From the NCBI RefSeq assembly GCF_000936425.1, contig NZ_AVFK01000001.1:496001-560000 (forward strand): 64,000 nucleotides of DNA, read 5' to 3'. A program made the position numbers and the translations under genes. Shown piece after piece: positions 47,882 through 56,909 of the stretch (the stretch's first letter is position 1; each line of letters begins with the position of its first letter). This DNA comes from Skermanella aerolata KACC 11604 (lineage in GTDB: Bacteria > Pseudomonadota > Alphaproteobacteria > Azospirillales > Azospirillaceae). A model generated the notes under the pieces. It made no database searches. It was not told the DNA's origin and worked only from the letters and a program-made list of their open reading frames with translations.

Positions 47882-48172
47882 CTTCCGAGCTCCGTTTTCC
47901 TGTAAGCTATGCACTTAACCTAGGCTCTCCCCCCAGGATGCCAAGTCCGGCGCCCATGGGACGGTTGCAGGTGCAAAAGCCGGCACGAAAAGCGGGAAGG
48001 CTGCGCCCAACCGGCTTACCTGAAATAGCCGCAGCCGGACGTGTCCGGGGGACATTGATTTGCCTGCGCGGTTGTGGTTGGTTCCCTCGCGGAGTGATCG
48101 GCATCATACAAATGCCGCAAAGATTGTTAGGCCCTGAACAGGCACCCTGAACCAAGGAATGGGACGGCACGG

Positions 48173-49366
48173 ATGAGCGACTTCAAAACCCTTGACGATT
48201 TTGAGTTCGACGGCAAGACCGTCCTGGTCCGCGCTGACCTGAACGTCCCGGCCAAGGACGGGGTCGTGACGGATACGACGCGCATCGACCGGTTGGCACC
48301 GACCCTGACCGAGCTTTCGCAGGCCGGCGCCAAGGTCGTCGTCCTCTCGCATTTCGGTCGTCCCAAGGGCGGTCCCGACGAAAAATACTCGCTCAAGCAG
48401 GTGGTGGACGCCGTGTCCAAGGCCGTCGGGCAGAAGGTCGCCTTCGCCGACGACTGTGTCGGCCCCGTCGCCAAGGACGCCCTGGCGAAGATCCACGCCG
48501 GCGGCATCATCGTGATGGAGAACCTGCGCTTCCATCCGGAAGAGGAGAAGAACGACGCCGGTTTCGCGGCCCAGCTGGCCGAACTCGGCGACATCTACGT
48601 CAACGACGCCTTCTCCGCGGCGCACCGCGCCCATGCTTCGACCGAAGGTCTTGCCCGCCTGCTGCCGAACGCTGCGGGCCGTTTGATGGAAGCGGAACTG
48701 AAGGCACTCACCCTCGCCCTCGAGAAGCCGGAGCGTCCGGTAGCGGCTGTCGTCGGCGGTGCAAAGATATCGACCAAGCTGGACCTGCTGGGCAACCTGG
48801 TCCGCCGGGTCAACCTGCTGGCGCTGGGCGGCGGCATGGCCAACACCTTCCTCTACGCCAAGGGGACTGCGGTCGGCGCCTCGCTGTGCGAGAAGGATAT
48901 GGCGGAGAAGGCGCGCGAGATCATGGCGATCGCCGAGGAAGCCGGCTGCGAGATCCTGCTGCCGCGCGACGCGATCACCGCCAAGGAGTTCAAGGCCGGC
49001 GCCGAGAGCGAAGTGGTCGCGATCGATCAGGTCCCGTCCGACAGCATGATCCTCGATATCGGCCCGGCCACGGTCGAATACATCACGCTGAAGCTTCAGG
49101 GCTGCAAGACGGTCGTCTGGAACGGACCGCTCGGCGCGTTCGAGACCAAGCCGTTCGACGCCGGCACCAACGCGGTGGCCGGCACGGTCGCGGCGCTGAC
49201 CAAGGCCGGCCGGGTCCTCAGCGTCGCCGGCGGCGGCGACACCGTCGCGGCGCTGGCGGCAGCCGGCGTCGAGGATTCGTTCACCTACGTTTCCGCCGCC
49301 GGCGGCGCCTTCCTCGAATGGCTCGAAGGCAAGGACCTGCCGGGCGTCGCGGCCCTCAAGTCCTGA
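48173..49366 (+). CDS. pgk: Phosphoglycerate kinase
   Basis: A 397-residue glycolytic enzyme transferring phosphate between 1,3-bisphosphoglycerate and ADP. Signature [14 protein letters not shown] and the nucleotide-site segments [17 protein letters not shown] and [12 protein letters not shown] are complete, full length. AAGGAATGGG lies upstream of the ATG. It is a single-gene unit, with gap or fba genes not adjacent. Confidence 0.95.
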   Translation: MSDFKTLDDFEFDGKTVLVRADLNVPAKDGVVTDTTRIDRLAPTLTELSQAGAKVVVLSHFGRPKGGPDEKYSLKQVVDAVSKAVGQKVAFADDCVGPVAKDALAKIHAGGIIVMENLRFHPEEEKNDAGFAAQLAELGDIYVNDAFSAAHRAHASTEGLARLLPNAAGRLMEAELKALTLALEKPERPVAAVVGGAKISTKLDLLGNLVRRVNLLALGGGMANTFLYAKGTAVGASLCEKDMAEKAREIMAIAEEAGCEILLPRDAITAKEFKAGAESEVVAIDQVPSDSMILDIGPATVEYITLKLQGCKTVVWNGPLGAFETKPFDAGTNAVAGTVAALTKAGRVLSVAGGGDTVAALAAAGVEDSFTYVSAAGGAFLEWLEGKDLPGVAALKS

Positions 49367-49384
49367 CCTGCGGCAATGCTGGAT

Positions 49385-49407
49385 GCGCCGGCTGGGTCAG
49401 CCGGCGC
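49385..49407. terminator. Possible bidirectional hairpin between pgk and the orphan binding protein
   Basis: Inverted repeat GCGCCGGCT/AGCCGGCGC with a five-base loop sits between two convergent genes and overlaps the binding-protein stop codon. It has no T-run, so intrinsic termination would be weak. Confidence 0.3.
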
Positions 49408-50605
49408 CGTAACGCTTGAGCCACTGCTGCTCGATCCGTACCATCCACGACGGATGCGGCTCGGGCAGCGGAACGCCCAGTTCCTCGTGGGACAGCGTCG
49501 CCTCGCCCAGGGGCAACTCATCGAATCGGGCACGGTCGGCGGCAGTCAGCTTATCCAGGTCCAGCACCGTGAAGTCGCCCCAGACGCCGGGATCCTGCTT
49601 GTGCAATTGCGCATCGGGCGACAGCAGGAAGTCCGCCACCACCATGGCCGCACCAGGAGCGTTGGCGTTGTACGGGATCGCCACGAAATGGGTGTTGCCG
49701 ATGGTGCCCCGCTCCAGCACGAAAGTCCGAATCGACGGCGGCAGCAGGCCGGTGGCGATGTCGCGTGACGCTTCGCCGGGATGGAAGCTCATGCCTATGG
49801 CAACCTCTCCATCGGCCAGCATCTGTTTCAACGCCGGCCCTGTCGCCGGGAAGTTCCGGCCGCTCCTCGCCAGATTGGGGTGAAGCTGGTCCAGGTATGA
49901 CCAGAGCGGGGCAGTGACCTTGTCGAAATCGGCATCGTCGGCTGCATCCCGGAGTCTCGCCGGGTCTGGCGTCACCTCCACCAGCATCTGCTTCAGGAAG
50001 GTACTGCCGGTGAAATCGGGCGGGCTGGGATAGGTGAACCGTCCGGGATTGGCCTTCGTCCACTCCAGCAAGGCAGCGGCACTTCTCGGCGGCTTCGCCA
50101 CCTGTTCGGTATCGTAGGTGAAGACGAACTGAGCCATGCCCCAAGGTGATTCGAGTCCATCGGTGGGGATGGTGAAATCTACTGTCGTGGTGGGCTTGCC
50201 CTTGGTGTCGATCAGGGCCGCATTCGGCAGGCGGTCGACGAAGGGGCCGTAAAGCAGCCGGTTCTCCTTCATGGCGGCGAAGTTCTCGCCGTTGACCCAA
50301 ACCAGATCGACGGAGCCACCCTGGTCCTTGCCGGCCGCCTTCTCCGCCAGGACCCGTGATACGACGTCGGCCGTGTCGGTCACCTTGACGTGTCGAAGGT
50401 CGATGCCGTAGCGGTCGCGAACCTGTCCGCCGACCCAGCCGATGTAATCGTTGATCCTCGGATCGCCGGCCCAGGCGTTCCAGTAGACCACCTTGCCGCG
50501 AGCCGCCGCCACGGTGTCGTCCCATCCGGCCGCCGTCGCCGGCGGCGTAAAGCCGAGGAAGGCGGTCGCGGCGACAAGCGTCGTCAGGCGGGTCGTCAGG
50601 CGCAT
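49397..50605 (-). CDS. Orphan ABC transporter substrate-binding protein (YnjB-like)
   Basis: A 402-residue periplasmic binding protein with a signal peptide ending near PPATAAGWDD. The region VVYWNAWAGDPRINDYIGWVGGQVRDRYGIDLRHVKVTDTADVVSRVLAEKAAGKDQGGSVDLVWVNGENFAAMKE is typical of the E. coli YnjB-type protein. No permease or ATPase lies beside it. The ATG at 50605 is used; a TTG at 50614 is possible. It is the last of a four-gene group with a kinase and two glycosyltransferases. Confidence 0.8.
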   Translation of the reverse strand: MRLTTRLTTLVAATAFLGFTPPATAAGWDDTVAAARGKVVYWNAWAGDPRINDYIGWVGGQVRDRYGIDLRHVKVTDTADVVSRVLAEKAAGKDQGGSVDLVWVNGENFAAMKENRLLYGPFVDRLPNAALIDTKGKPTTTVDFTIPTDGLESPWGMAQFVFTYDTEQVAKPPRSAAALLEWTKANPGRFTYPSPPDFTGSTFLKQMLVEVTPDPARLRDAADDADFDKVTAPLWSYLDQLHPNLARSGRNFPATGPALKQMLADGEVAIGMSFHPGEASRDIATGLLPPSIRTFVLERGTIGNTHFVAIPYNANAPGAAMVVADFLLSPDAQLHKQDPGVWGDFTVLDLDKLTAADRARFDELPLGEATLSHEELGVPLPEPHPSWMVRIEQQWLKRYGAG

Positions 50606-50644
50606 CTTTTTCAAGTCGTCACTCGCTCTGTCGGTGTCATGAGA

Positions 50645-51733
50645 TCAGGCTTGCCTTGGCAACAGGGCGGTGAGCGCATTGTCGCCGAGCCATTCGGAAC
50701 GGATCGCCGCGATGGTTCCGGCATCCAGGTAATCGGCCACGCGGTTCGCCACGTGATCGATCAGGGCACGCTCGCTCAGGTCGGCCGACCAGTCCTCGGC
50801 ATTCTCCGCTATATGCTTTTCCGTTACCGCGGCGCGAGACTGGACCCGCCATTTGGCACACCATGTCACCGACCACAGCCACATGATCCGCCGCATCGGC
50901 AGCAGCCAGGGACCCGATGCCTCCGCGAGTGCCGGCGGCACGCTTTTCAGCCAGTGGCGATAAGCGTCCGCGGTGGCCGATGTCTCCAGCACGGCGCTGA
51001 CGGCGACATCCCAGGTGGTGGAGGTATAGAGCGTCGCGTGGGCCAGATCGAACCCGGCAGCACCGTACCGCGCCTTCTCCAGATCGACCAGAACCGCGGT
51101 ACCCGACGGCAGGATCAGGAAATTGCCGGGATGAGCGTCGAACGAAATCAGGGTGGAAGGCGGTCGAGCCCGTGTCTTCCGAAACTCTTCGGCCCAGGCC
51201 AGTTCTTCGTCGATCGCGCGCCGGGCAGCGGCGCCAAGGCCGGCGGCATCCAGGAACGCCGCCTGGAGCCTTACCTCGTGCAGCGTCTCACCGACGGGAT
51301 CGGAGTGGTCGCGCAGCGGAGCGCGGGCCGGTGCCGGCGGGACCGGCAAGGAGTGGATGGACGCAAGCGCTGTCATGATCGCCGGCAGGTCGTCCGGCAG
51401 GACGGGTGGCCGGCCCGGAACCTCGTCAACCAGCAGCGCCCCCAGCGGCACCGTCTCGTCCGGTATCAGGACGGCGTGCAGTCCGGGGATGTGGTGCCCG
51501 GGCGCCGCCCGCTCGAAGCATGTCGCCTGATAGGTCAGGTTGACCGTCGCCGAGAGCGCAAGCTGGCTCTGCTTGGGCACGCGCAGCAGCACGCCGCGTC
51601 CCTTGACCCTGATGTGTTCATGGGCAAGGCCGGTTCCCTGAAGCGGGATCAGGTCATCCAGCCGTACTTCATCGTAATCAGCCAAGCGGATCAGACGCCG
51701 GTGTATGGCTTTAAGGAGCGTATCCGAAATCAT
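50645..51733 (-). CDS. Aminoglycoside phosphotransferase-fold small-molecule kinase
   Basis: A 362-residue protein with the APH/choline-kinase fold. The catalytic loop SFDAHPGNFLI (Asp for catalysis, Asn for metal) and the metal motif AVLVDLEKARYG are seen; an N-terminal nucleotide lobe is present. It could phosphorylate choline, thiamine or a sugar-type alcohol. In this operon it is followed by a YnjB-type binding protein and preceded by two glycosyltransferases of the arsenosugar-associated type. Antibiotic resistance is not indicated. Confidence 0.7.
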   Translation of the reverse strand: MISDTLLKAIHRRLIRLADYDEVRLDDLIPLQGTGLAHEHIRVKGRGVLLRVPKQSQLALSATVNLTYQATCFERAAPGHHIPGLHAVLIPDETVPLGALLVDEVPGRPPVLPDDLPAIMTALASIHSLPVPPAPARAPLRDHSDPVGETLHEVRLQAAFLDAAGLGAAARRAIDEELAWAEEFRKTRARPPSTLISFDAHPGNFLILPSGTAVLVDLEKARYGAAGFDLAHATLYTSTTWDVAVSAVLETSATADAYRHWLKSVPPALAEASGPWLLPMRRIMWLWSVTWCAKWRVQSRAAVTEKHIAENAEDWSADLSERALIDHVANRVADYLDAGTIAAIRSEWLGDNALTALLPRQA

Positions 51734-51779
51734 GGAGTGAGTATGGAGGATGGCCGTTCCCAGTCAAAGCGGCTGCCGT

Positions 51780-52409
51780 TCAATTTGACGTGAATGCGAA
51801 AGACGGGTGCCGGCGCCATCGGTTCCAGGCTTCGGGATCGTCGACATCCTCCAGGATCGGCAGAGGATCCCCCACCCGTGCCGGATCGAGGTTGGCCAGG
51901 GTGTCGGCCAGAGCGTGTTCCGTGGACCACCTTACGCCCGCGAAGAAGTCGGGCGGCTCCGCCGGACGCCGGCGCGCTCCGACCAGCCAGTAGCCTCCGT
52001 CCCGGGCCGGACCGAAGACGAACGGGTACCTGTCCAGCGTCCGGAATGCCTGCCAGATGTGATGGCTGCGGATACAGGGAATGTCGCTTCCGACAACCAC
52101 CACCGGTCCCGGGGGCAGGCCCAGCGGAGGACGGCGCATGGGGCGTCTCATCCGTTCGCCGAGATCGCCGCCGCCCTGGGCACGGATATCGACTCCCGGC
52201 GGTCGTGCGGGCATGCGCCCACGGTCCGGAGTCAACGCCACCCAGGTCGTCCAGCGGCGATCCCGGCTGATGCGGAACAGCAGGGTTCGAAGCGCCACGC
52301 GCTGGAAATGGACAGCCGCCACCGGGCCGATGTTGCCGGCGAGCCGGCGCTTTCCCCTGCCCAGCCGGAGTTCACGTGCGAAGACAATGAGATGGCGGCG
52401 AAGCGGCAC
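51780..52409 (-). CDS. DUF2064/TIGR04282-type glycosyltransferase
   Basis: A 209-residue nucleotide-sugar-transferase-like protein from a GTG start. Family motifs are LIVFARELRLGRGKRRLAG (usually GKxKTRLA, here GKRRLA), VVVVGSDIPCI (usually GSDcP) and ARDGGYWLVGA. This family is named for its place next to arsenosugar synthesis genes but occurs in many clusters without arsenic genes. It is paired with the TIGR04283-type enzyme just upstream. No ArsS-type radical SAM gene is in the window. Confidence 0.78.
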   Translation of the reverse strand: MPLRRHLIVFARELRLGRGKRRLAGNIGPVAAVHFQRVALRTLLFRISRDRRWTTWVALTPDRGRMPARPPGVDIRAQGGGDLGERMRRPMRRPPLGLPPGPVVVVGSDIPCIRSHHIWQAFRTLDRYPFVFGPARDGGYWLVGARRRPAEPPDFFAGVRWSTEHALADTLANLDPARVGDPLPILEDVDDPEAWNRWRRHPSFAFTSN

Positions 52410-52428
52410 GTTCCTACCCGGGTTGTTT

Positions 52429-53139
52429 TCACCTGTAGTAGAGCCGCCGTATCAGCGGCGGCGCTGCGCCCATCATATAGAGCGCCAGACAGGTAAGGTT
52501 ACGCAGCGGACGGCGGATGTAACCGTCTCTCCGGTAGCGGGAAGCCGAAGTCGTAATGCCAGTCGGCAGCCCGATCAACCGGTGCCGGCCGATCCTGCGG
52601 ACGATCGAGACATCTTCCATGAGGTCCATGGGCGTGAATCCGCCGACCGACAGATAAAGGTCCCGATGGATCAGCAGTCCCTGATCGCCGTAAGGCAGGC
52701 CCAGCCAGCGGCAGCGCCATGCCACCATCGCTTCCAGCCGGCGCGCTGCCGGCGTGTCATGGTCGAGTTCGAACCGCCCATAGGCGGCGCAGGCTATGTT
52801 CTCCGGCTTACGAATGAACGCGGCGAGGGTCTCCTGCCAACCCGGATCCGGAATGCTGTCGGCATGCAGGAAGAACAGCCACTCCGCTTGCAGGTCGCTG
52901 ATCGCGGCTCCGGCGCCTGCCGACAACTGTACCCCGCGCCCTGGTTCGGCGGACACGATGCGGGCTTCATGCCGTTTGGCGACCGTGACGGTCGCGTCGG
53001 TCGAGCCGCCGTCCGCCACCATGATCGGCCACCCGGCATCTCTGGCAATTCTCGAGATCGACTCGAGCATCCGGTCCAGGCTTGAAGCGCAGTTCAGGGC
53101 GGGTATGACGATGACAAGGGTGGACAGGATCTGCTCCAA
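52429..53139 (-). CDS. TIGR04283-type glycosyltransferase family 2
   Basis: A 236-residue GT-A enzyme: LVIVIPALNCASSLDRMLESI, VADGGSTDATV (the DGGSxD motif), LFFLHADSIPDPGW and GDQGLLIHRDLYLSVGGF. The only start I find is a TTG at 53139. The pairing with a TIGR04282-type protein is the usual genomic partnership of this family. With the kinase and binding protein downstream it forms a four-gene operon with gaps of 19, 46 and about 40 bases. Confidence 0.8.
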   Translation of the reverse strand: MEQILSTLVIVIPALNCASSLDRMLESISRIARDAGWPIMVADGGSTDATVTVAKRHEARIVSAEPGRGVQLSAGAGAAISDLQAEWLFFLHADSIPDPGWQETLAAFIRKPENIACAAYGRFELDHDTPAARRLEAMVAWRCRWLGLPYGDQGLLIHRDLYLSVGGFTPMDLMEDVSIVRRIGRHRLIGLPTGITTSASRYRRDGYIRRPLRNLTCLALYMMGAAPPLIRRLYYR

Positions 53140-53240
53140 GACGGGGCGGCAAGCAGCGGCCGAACTTCGAACGGCGCGGCCGCTATCCTATCATCTCTGC
53201 CGATCATCTTCGCCAGCCACCGCCTATCCGGCCGCCATCT

Positions 53241-54329
53241 TCAGGTACCGGATCGCCGGCTGCGCAGATGGATCTCTACCTTCGTCCCGTTGTCCCGCAG
53301 GAAGCGCACTTCGGCGTTTGCTTGCCGGGCAAGGGTTCTGACAAGCAGCAAGCCGAGCCCACGCCGGTCGTTGGGCGCACTGGGGTCCATGCCTATGCCG
53401 TTGTCGTGAATGACGATGCAGTTGGTCGCCGGATTTCCATAAACCTCGACCCGGACCCGGCGGTCTTCAACAATGTGCTCGGACGTATCCGGAAAGGCAT
53501 GGCTGAGGGCATTGCTGACCAGTTCCGCAACGATCAGTCCGAGTGGACTGGCGGCATTCAGCGGGATACGGCCGGTTTGACCGTTTACGTCGATGGCGAT
53601 GCCGCCGGACGACTCACCCTTAGATGCCAATTGCCGGCACAGCTCGGTCAGCAGAGGCAAGGCAGGAGTATCGGCACGGCTTCCTTCATCGAACACAAGT
53701 CCGTGAACCAGACTCATGGACTGGATACGGGCAAGGCTCCTGCGGACTTCGGCGGCACTCTGCTCACCGATGCGATTGGCCTGAAGGTTGAGCAGACTGG
53801 CGATGATCTGGAGGTTGTTGCGGGTCTGGTGATGGATCTCCTCGATCAGCGCCTCCCGGTCGGCCAGCGACGCCCGCAGGTCGGCCGTGCGTTCGTCGAC
53901 CTGTCGCTCGAGCGTCCGGGTCAGCTCGTAGAGCTGCAGGTTGCTCTCCGCCAAGCTGCGCGATGAGACCTCCAGTTCCTCGAGGGAGACGTGGAACTCC
54001 TCCTCGGCATTGGACGCCTCCGCCTGACTGGCGGCAAGACGGGTTTCCAATACATGGATGGTTTCCTGGTCGCGCGACCGCTGGCGGCGCATGGACTCCG
54101 CCAATCGCTCCATTCTACCCAGTTGGTCGACCGTTGCGGTCAACTGAGACCCGAGACTATTGCATTCCGCGGTCATCGTGTTCAATTGATCTCGCAGCTC
54201 CTCACATTCCAGGATTGCCTCTTCGCAGCTGGCTTCCGCGAACTGAAGCCGAGCGATGAGATCGTCGGTACCGGCCGCCTCAACCGCCGACTCTTTGGTG
54301 CTGTACATGCTACGGGTAGGGCCTGGCAC
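53241..54329 (-). CDS. Soluble sensor histidine kinase, HisKA_2 type
   Basis: A 362-residue cytoplasmic kinase. Residues about 20-160 form a long coiled coil without a recognisable sensor domain; the phosphorylated His lies in EIHHQTRNNLQIIASLLNLQANRI, a HisKA_2 pattern, followed by a HATPase with N-box ELVSNALSHAF and G-box DNGIGM/GLGLLLV. GGGAGG nine bases before the GTG at 54329 supports that start over the ATG at 54308. Such kinases often drive the general stress response, but no partner gene (PhyR, NepR) is adjacent. Confidence 0.82.
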   Translation of the reverse strand: MPGPTRSMYSTKESAVEAAGTDDLIARLQFAEASCEEAILECEELRDQLNTMTAECNSLGSQLTATVDQLGRMERLAESMRRQRSRDQETIHVLETRLAASQAEASNAEEEFHVSLEELEVSSRSLAESNLQLYELTRTLERQVDERTADLRASLADREALIEEIHHQTRNNLQIIASLLNLQANRIGEQSAAEVRRSLARIQSMSLVHGLVFDEGSRADTPALPLLTELCRQLASKGESSGGIAIDVNGQTGRIPLNAASPLGLIVAELVSNALSHAFPDTSEHIVEDRRVRVEVYGNPATNCIVIHDNGIGMDPSAPNDRRGLGLLLVRTLARQANAEVRFLRDNGTKVEIHLRSRRSGT

Positions 54330-54539
54330 GTTTCAGTTCCTCCCGTTTGCTGGCTCAGGTAGAAAGTGCGCCAATACTGCCCATAAGGCGCCCGCCATTT
54401 GCCTGCTCATCGCGTTATCAGGACATCGATGTTGCCCAGACCCACTCCGTACGCGAATCGATCCTTCGCGTCGGGTAGCGGGCCTGAAGCAACTCACCAC
54501 CTGATACGTCTAATGGTTCGGAATGACCGAAGTTCCCTT

Positions 54540-56372
54540 TTAAAGACAGTCGACCAGCGTTCGCCGCAAGTCATCCGGGTTGATCGGTTTGTGAAGAAGG
54601 CGATAACCGCTCCGCTTGGCCTCCGTAAGACGCTCGGGTGCCGTATCTCCCGTCATCAGGATGGCGGGCACGGGCCACCGCCGGTGGACGATGTCCACGA
54701 CGTCAAGCCCGCTGCTGCCGTTCGGTAGCCGGTAATCGACCGCCAGCAGGTCCGGAACCCGATCCAGACCGTCGAGAAGCGTTGGTACATCCTGCACCGA
54801 ACTGGCGGAGTGGACCTCCAGTCCCCAATCGCCCAGCAACATCTCCAGAGCCATGAGGATGGCGGGATCGTCTTCCACCACAACGATGGAACGGCCCGTC
54901 AGGTCTCCTGGCGCCTCCGCCAAGAGATCTGTCCTCCCGGATCCTGCCGTCTCATGGCCCGATGCGAGTGGGATCTTGAACGAGAAGACCGAGCCGTTGT
55001 TTAGTTCTGACCGCAGTCCGATATCGTATCCGAGCAGTCTGGCGACCCGGCTCACCGTCGCGAGGCCGAGGCCGAAGCCCCGTGCGCGGTCGCGCGCAGG
55101 GTTGTCCAACTGCCGGAAGTCTTCGAATATCACGGTGAACTTGTCGTCGGGAATGCCGCGTCCGGTATCGGCGACTTCGACGACCCCGCAGCCGTCCAGT
55201 TCGCGGCACTCGACGGTGACGCCGCCGCGATCGGTGTATTTGATCGCGTTGGAGATCAGATTGCGAAGGATCAGTTCGAGCAGGAGCGGATCGCTCGACA
55301 CGACCAGGGAAGCGGGCGGCACCTGGAGCCACAGGCGCTTCACGCGGGCCTGTTCCTCGAATTCCGACGCAAGCCGGTGCAGCAGGTCGTCTATCGGAAA
55401 ATCGCGCATCTGCGGATCGACGATGCCGGCTTCCAGCCGTGCCACCTCCAGCAGGCCGTTCAGCATCCCGCGCAATCCTTCCAGCGATGACGATACCATG
55501 CCGACAAGATCCCGCGTCTCCGGATCGAGGTCGCGCCGCTCGAGCATTCCGAGGAACAGCGAGGCGGCCTGCACCGGTTGCCTCAAATCGTGGCTGGCGG
55601 CCGCCAGGAAGCGGGACTTGTCGAGATTGGCGCGTTCAGCCTCGTCGCGTGCGGCCCGCGCGGCTTCTTCGGCCCTGCGGCGGTCGGTTATGTCGATTCG
55701 CAGGCCGATCATCCTGACAGGCTTTCCCGCGTCGTCCCGGATGCATCGGCCCCGTCCCGCCATCCAGCGTATGTCGCGCGGCGGATGGTCGATGCGGTAC
55801 TCGATGACGAACTCGTCCTCCTGTCCGAGCAGGCATGCGTTCAACCTGCGCTCGACCTCGACGCGGTCCTCCGGAAGCAAGGTTTCCAGCCAGTCGGAAT
55901 AAGTTCCGGGGGTCGAATCATCGTCGAGGCAATCCGGACTGCCATAGCAATCGGACCAAGTCAGGCGGCCGGTGCCGATTTCCCAGTCCCAGGTGCCGGC
56001 GCCGCCGAAATGCTGGGCCAGACGCAAGGTCTGTTCCTTGAGGCGCAACAGGCCGTTCGCGTGCGCCAGTTCGGTCGTCCTTTCGAGGACGCGCCGTTCC
56101 AGATCGGCATTGGTTTCACTGAGGCTATGGTTGGCAGCCGCGAGTTCGGTCGCCACGAGCCCGGACGACACAAGCCCGGACGACACAAGCCCGGACGACA
56201 CAAGCCCGGTGGCCGATGTGCTCACCTCCGTGGCGGTATCGTTGGGCATCGGGTTGGCGGCAGCGTCTTCGGAGCCTTGTTTCGATGATGTCGTTATGGC
56301 TCTCATCCCTCTGAACGAATCATTCTCCATCATACGCCCGGGCTGCCGAACCGCTATTGCCCTGTAGATCAT
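54540..56372 (-). CDS. PAS hybrid histidine kinase with receiver domain
   Basis: A 610-residue sensor: an unstructured N-terminus with SSGLV repeats (about 52-73), a coiled coil, a PAS domain with PAC (about 120-230), HisKA (LAAASHDLRQPVQAASLFLGML, phospho-His in SHDLRQP), HATPase (N-box LILRNLISNAIKYTDRGG; GLGLATV) and a C-terminal receiver (VVVEDDPAIL, Asp in LLAVDYRLPNGSSG, Lys in LLHKPI). No transmembrane segment is seen, so it senses an internal signal. Start at 56372; an internal ATG pair at 56333/56330 is possible. Confidence 0.82.
   Translation of the reverse strand: MIYRAIAVRQPGRMMENDSFRGMRAITTSSKQGSEDAAANPMPNDTATEVSTSATGLVSSGLVSSGLVSSGLVATELAAANHSLSETNADLERRVLERTTELAHANGLLRLKEQTLRLAQHFGGAGTWDWEIGTGRLTWSDCYGSPDCLDDDSTPGTYSDWLETLLPEDRVEVERRLNACLLGQEDEFVIEYRIDHPPRDIRWMAGRGRCIRDDAGKPVRMIGLRIDITDRRRAEEAARAARDEAERANLDKSRFLAAASHDLRQPVQAASLFLGMLERRDLDPETRDLVGMVSSSLEGLRGMLNGLLEVARLEAGIVDPQMRDFPIDDLLHRLASEFEEQARVKRLWLQVPPASLVVSSDPLLLELILRNLISNAIKYTDRGGVTVECRELDGCGVVEVADTGRGIPDDKFTVIFEDFRQLDNPARDRARGFGLGLATVSRVARLLGYDIGLRSELNNGSVFSFKIPLASGHETAGSGRTDLLAEAPGDLTGRSIVVVEDDPAILMALEMLLGDWGLEVHSASSVQDVPTLLDGLDRVPDLLAVDYRLPNGSSGLDVVDIVHRRWPVPAILMTGDTAPERLTEAKRSGYRLLHKPINPDDLRRTLVDCL
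56154..56209. repeat. Tandem 15-base repeat inside the hybrid kinase gene
   Basis: Three complete 15-base units (CACAAGCCCGGACGA on the plus strand; the first differs by one base) plus a partial fourth lie head to tail. They encode SSGLV repeats in the disordered N-terminus. Since the unit is a multiple of three, copy change would lengthen or shorten the linker without a frameshift. Confidence 0.85.
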
Positions 56373-56606
56373 GCCGGGTGGTTGAAGACTTAGGCTTGCA
56401 TCTAAGTGTACGGAACCGCGTGTTTGCTTTCCCGGTCAGCCGAACTTTCTTTGCTCATTCCATGCCAATTTCTGGAGATGCGGTCATGGACCTGCATAAG
56501 AATTGATCCAGATCAGTCCGCTTCCACGATGCTTTCGATAACATCCGCGGTCTAAAAGCAGGGCTTCATTTCTTAATGTCGTCCCGACAAATCGAGGGGA
56601 CCCCGG
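56373..56606. other. Divergent region upstream of the DUF485-actP operon
   Basis: No gene in these 234 bases. It contains a near-perfect FNR/FixK-type box (listed separately) and a GAGGGGACC ribosome binding site for the DUF485 gene at about 56594-56602. Confidence 0.45.
56503..56516. promoter_or_regulatory. FNR/FixK-type box upstream of actP operon
   Basis: TTGAT-CCAG-ATCAG matches nine of the ten conserved bases of TTGAT-N4-ATCAA. It lies about 90 bases before the DUF485 start codon, a plausible activation distance. Oxygen-related control of acetate uptake is inference. Confidence 0.4.
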
Positions 56607-56909
56607 ATGCATGCTGAATTGACAAAGAAGATCAGGAACAACCCAAAGTTTGTGGAGCTTACCACCAAGCGCACTGCGTACGGCTGGAAGCTGTCCATCC
56701 TGATGCTCGTGATCTATTACGGATTTATTCTCGTGGTGGCGTTCGCGCCGAAGCTTCTCGGCACTCCGGTTTCCGGCGTCATCACCCTCGGTATTCCCTT
56801 GGGCGTTCTCATCATCGTCTCGGCCTTCATTTTGACCGGCATCTACGTGCGCCGCGCCAATTCCGAATTCGACGAATTGAACCGCCAGATCATCGAGGAA
56901 ACGAAATAA
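56607..56909 (+). CDS. DUF485 membrane protein, ActP partner
   Basis: A 100-residue protein with two membrane segments (about 25-47 and 57-82) and a conserved N-terminal [31 protein letters not shown]485 proteins are almost always encoded directly before ActP. The stop overlaps the actP ATG (TAATG), so the two are translationally coupled. It probably helps assembly or activity of the transporter. Confidence 0.88.
   Translation: MHAELTKKIRNNPKFVELTTKRTAYGWKLSILMLVIYYGFILVVAFAPKLLGTPVSGVITLGIPLGVLIIVSAFILTGIYVRRANSEFDELNRQIIEETK

Noticed and set aside
50645-51733. Aminoglycoside resistance gene
   Set aside because: Only the kinase fold is shared; the context is metabolic and no mobile element or resistance marker is near.
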